Shown piece after piece: positions 63,317 through 64,000 of a stretch of DNA of 64,000 bases (its first letter is position 1; each line of letters opens with the position of its first letter). Where the stretch lies: the NCBI RefSeq assembly GCF_013409865.1, contig NZ_JACCBM010000001.1:62001-126000 (forward strand), in the 5' to 3' direction. The notes below the pieces were generated by a model. The model was not told the DNA's origin and searched no databases. It was given only the letters and a program-made list of their open reading frames with translations. The DNA is from Herbiconiux flava (GTDB lineage Bacteria; Actinomycetota; Actinomycetes; Actinomycetales; Microbacteriaceae). The position numbers and the translations under genes were made by a program.

Positions 63317-64000
63317 GCCGGTCTGCACGGTGGGGGCGGGGGCGACAGGGGCGGGTGCGGAGGGCGCCACCGAACGGCCCACGGTTCCGGCCGCACCGTA
63401 GCTCTTCAGCCGCGACATCGTCTGCGCGAACGGCACCGGGCGGCCGTAGAAGAAGCCCTGCGCGTGGCGCACGCCGATGCCGACGAGGACGTCCACCGCA
63501 TCCTGCGTCTCGATGCCCTCCACGATCGTGGAGTAGTCGAAGGCGTCTCCGAAGCCCTGCAGGGCACGAACCACCTCGCGCTGCCGGGTGTCGTCGAGGT
63601 TGTCGACCAGCGAGCGGTCGATCTTCAGGATGTCCATCGGGATGCGCACCAGGGCTCCCACGGAGGAGGCCTCCGAACCGTAGTCGTCGAGGGCGATCAG
63701 CATGCCGAGCTCGCGGAAGAGCTCGGCCTGGGCGCGGAGGTCGTCGTCGATGTCCTTCGTAGAGCGCTCGTTCAGCTCGAGGCAGAGGGTGACGTCGGGG
63801 TAGCGCGGCACGATGTCCTTGAGGAACGACCCGACGTGCTCGTCGCGGATCTGACCGACCTCGAGGTTGATCGTCATCACGGTGATGCCGGGCACCAGCT
63901 TGCGGAACTCCCGCGCCGACTGCAGCGAGGTCGCGATCACCTGACGGGTCAGCTCGTCCATCCGGCCGAGGCCCTTGGCCTTCTCGATCAGCGACGCCGT
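63314..64000 (-). CDS. EAL-domain protein, C-terminal part (runs off window)
   Basis: The last 229 residues are visible, starting TASLIEKAKGLGRMDELTRQ at the window edge. EAL phosphodiesterase motifs present: ITVMTINLEVGQIRDE, VTLCLELNERSTKD (metal Glu), LIALDDYGSEASSVGALVRI (D-D-Y-G in place of D-D-F-G), ILKIDRSLVDN, and YSTIVEGIETQDAVDV with QGFFYGRPVP. The key acidic residues look intact, so c-di-GMP hydrolysis to pGpG is plausible. The N-terminus with the E-A-L motif and any sensory part is outside the window. A Pro/Ala tail ends the protein. It lies 9 bp upstream of the GH6 start. Confidence 0.9.
   Translation of the reverse strand, partial: TASLIEKAKGLGRMDELTRQVIATSLQSAREFRKLVPGITVMTINLEVGQIRDEHVGSFLKDIVPRYPDVTLCLELNERSTKDIDDDLRAQAELFRELGMLIALDDYGSEASSVGALVRIPMDILKIDRSLVDNLDDTRQREVVRALQGFGDAFDYSTIVEGIETQDAVDVLVGIGVRHAQGFFYGRPVPFAQTMSRLKSYGAAGTVGRSVAPSAPAPVAPAPTVQTG

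Overview
The window is GC-rich and codon-dense. It contains actinobacterial signature families (DUF222/13E12 HNH protein, LytR-CpsA-Psr protein, TatA/TatC with many Tat-type exported proteins, DUF7882-like and DUF3072-like small proteins). Many start codons follow a TANNNT -10 hexamer by only 6-7 nt, which implies leaderless mRNAs. Together these point to a high-GC Gram-positive actinobacterium, most likely a member of Microbacteriaceae. That placement is inference; no rRNA gene is present. I saw no tRNA, rRNA, CRISPR array or complete insertion sequence.

Layout. (1) 1-18.3 kb is an exopolysaccharide island: nucleotide-sugar dehydrogenase, Wzy-like polymerase, Tat-exported beta-helix protein, an HTTM-type membrane pair, acyltransferase with SGNH domain, pyruvyl transferase, Wzx-like flippase, nitroreductase-family protein, GT2 glycosyltransferase, WbaP-type priming transferase and a Wzz/BY-kinase with a Tyr-Gly tail. 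It ends in an HprK-like/PqqD-like fusion. (2) 18.3-25.8 kb is an export block: signal peptidase I, TatA, TatC, Tat-exported or secreted small proteins, a cell-wall-binding repeat protein and a lipoprotein. (3) 25.8-35.5 kb is accessory and decaying: a truncated HTH gene, a nonsense-interrupted membrane gene, a homopolymer-frameshifted DUF4190-like gene, a cluster of tiny membrane proteins, an HNH gene with a perfect sigma-A promoter next to a large inverted repeat, and an LCP protein. (4) 35.5-52.6 kb is mostly housekeeping and stress: HAD hydrolase, RecQ, a PqqD/AraC/MauE-thioredoxin neighbourhood, a GlsB operon with two acidic disordered proteins, alpha/beta hydrolase, epimerase, GlgX, a PNPOx-fold stress protein with two tiny acidic proteins, TetR, and a tandem MarR pair with a shared operator. 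(5) 52.6-64 kb is a signalling and glucan module: a response regulator with two unorthodox kinase-like membrane proteins, a canonical histidine kinase, a degenerate GGDEF protein, a processive GT2 synthase coupled to a pseudo-Hpt protein, an OmpR-type regulator, a GH6 glucanase and an EAL protein running off the window.

How they work together (inference). The first island makes an acidic, acylated and pyruvylated Wzy-type polysaccharide, timed by the BY-kinase. The last module looks like a second, synthase-dependent beta-glucan pathway: synthase plus GH6 glucanase, as in the Streptomyces CslA/CslZ arrangement. It is set among c-di-GMP-type (EAL, degenerate GGDEF) and phosphorelay-type proteins, several of which have lost their catalytic residues. 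I consider that module and its pseudo-signalling proteins the best candidate for an undescribed system. Several genes were missed or mis-started by simple ORF calling: 43630-43809, 49547-49714, 49711-49833, and the interrupted genes at 26786-27043 and 34112-34556.
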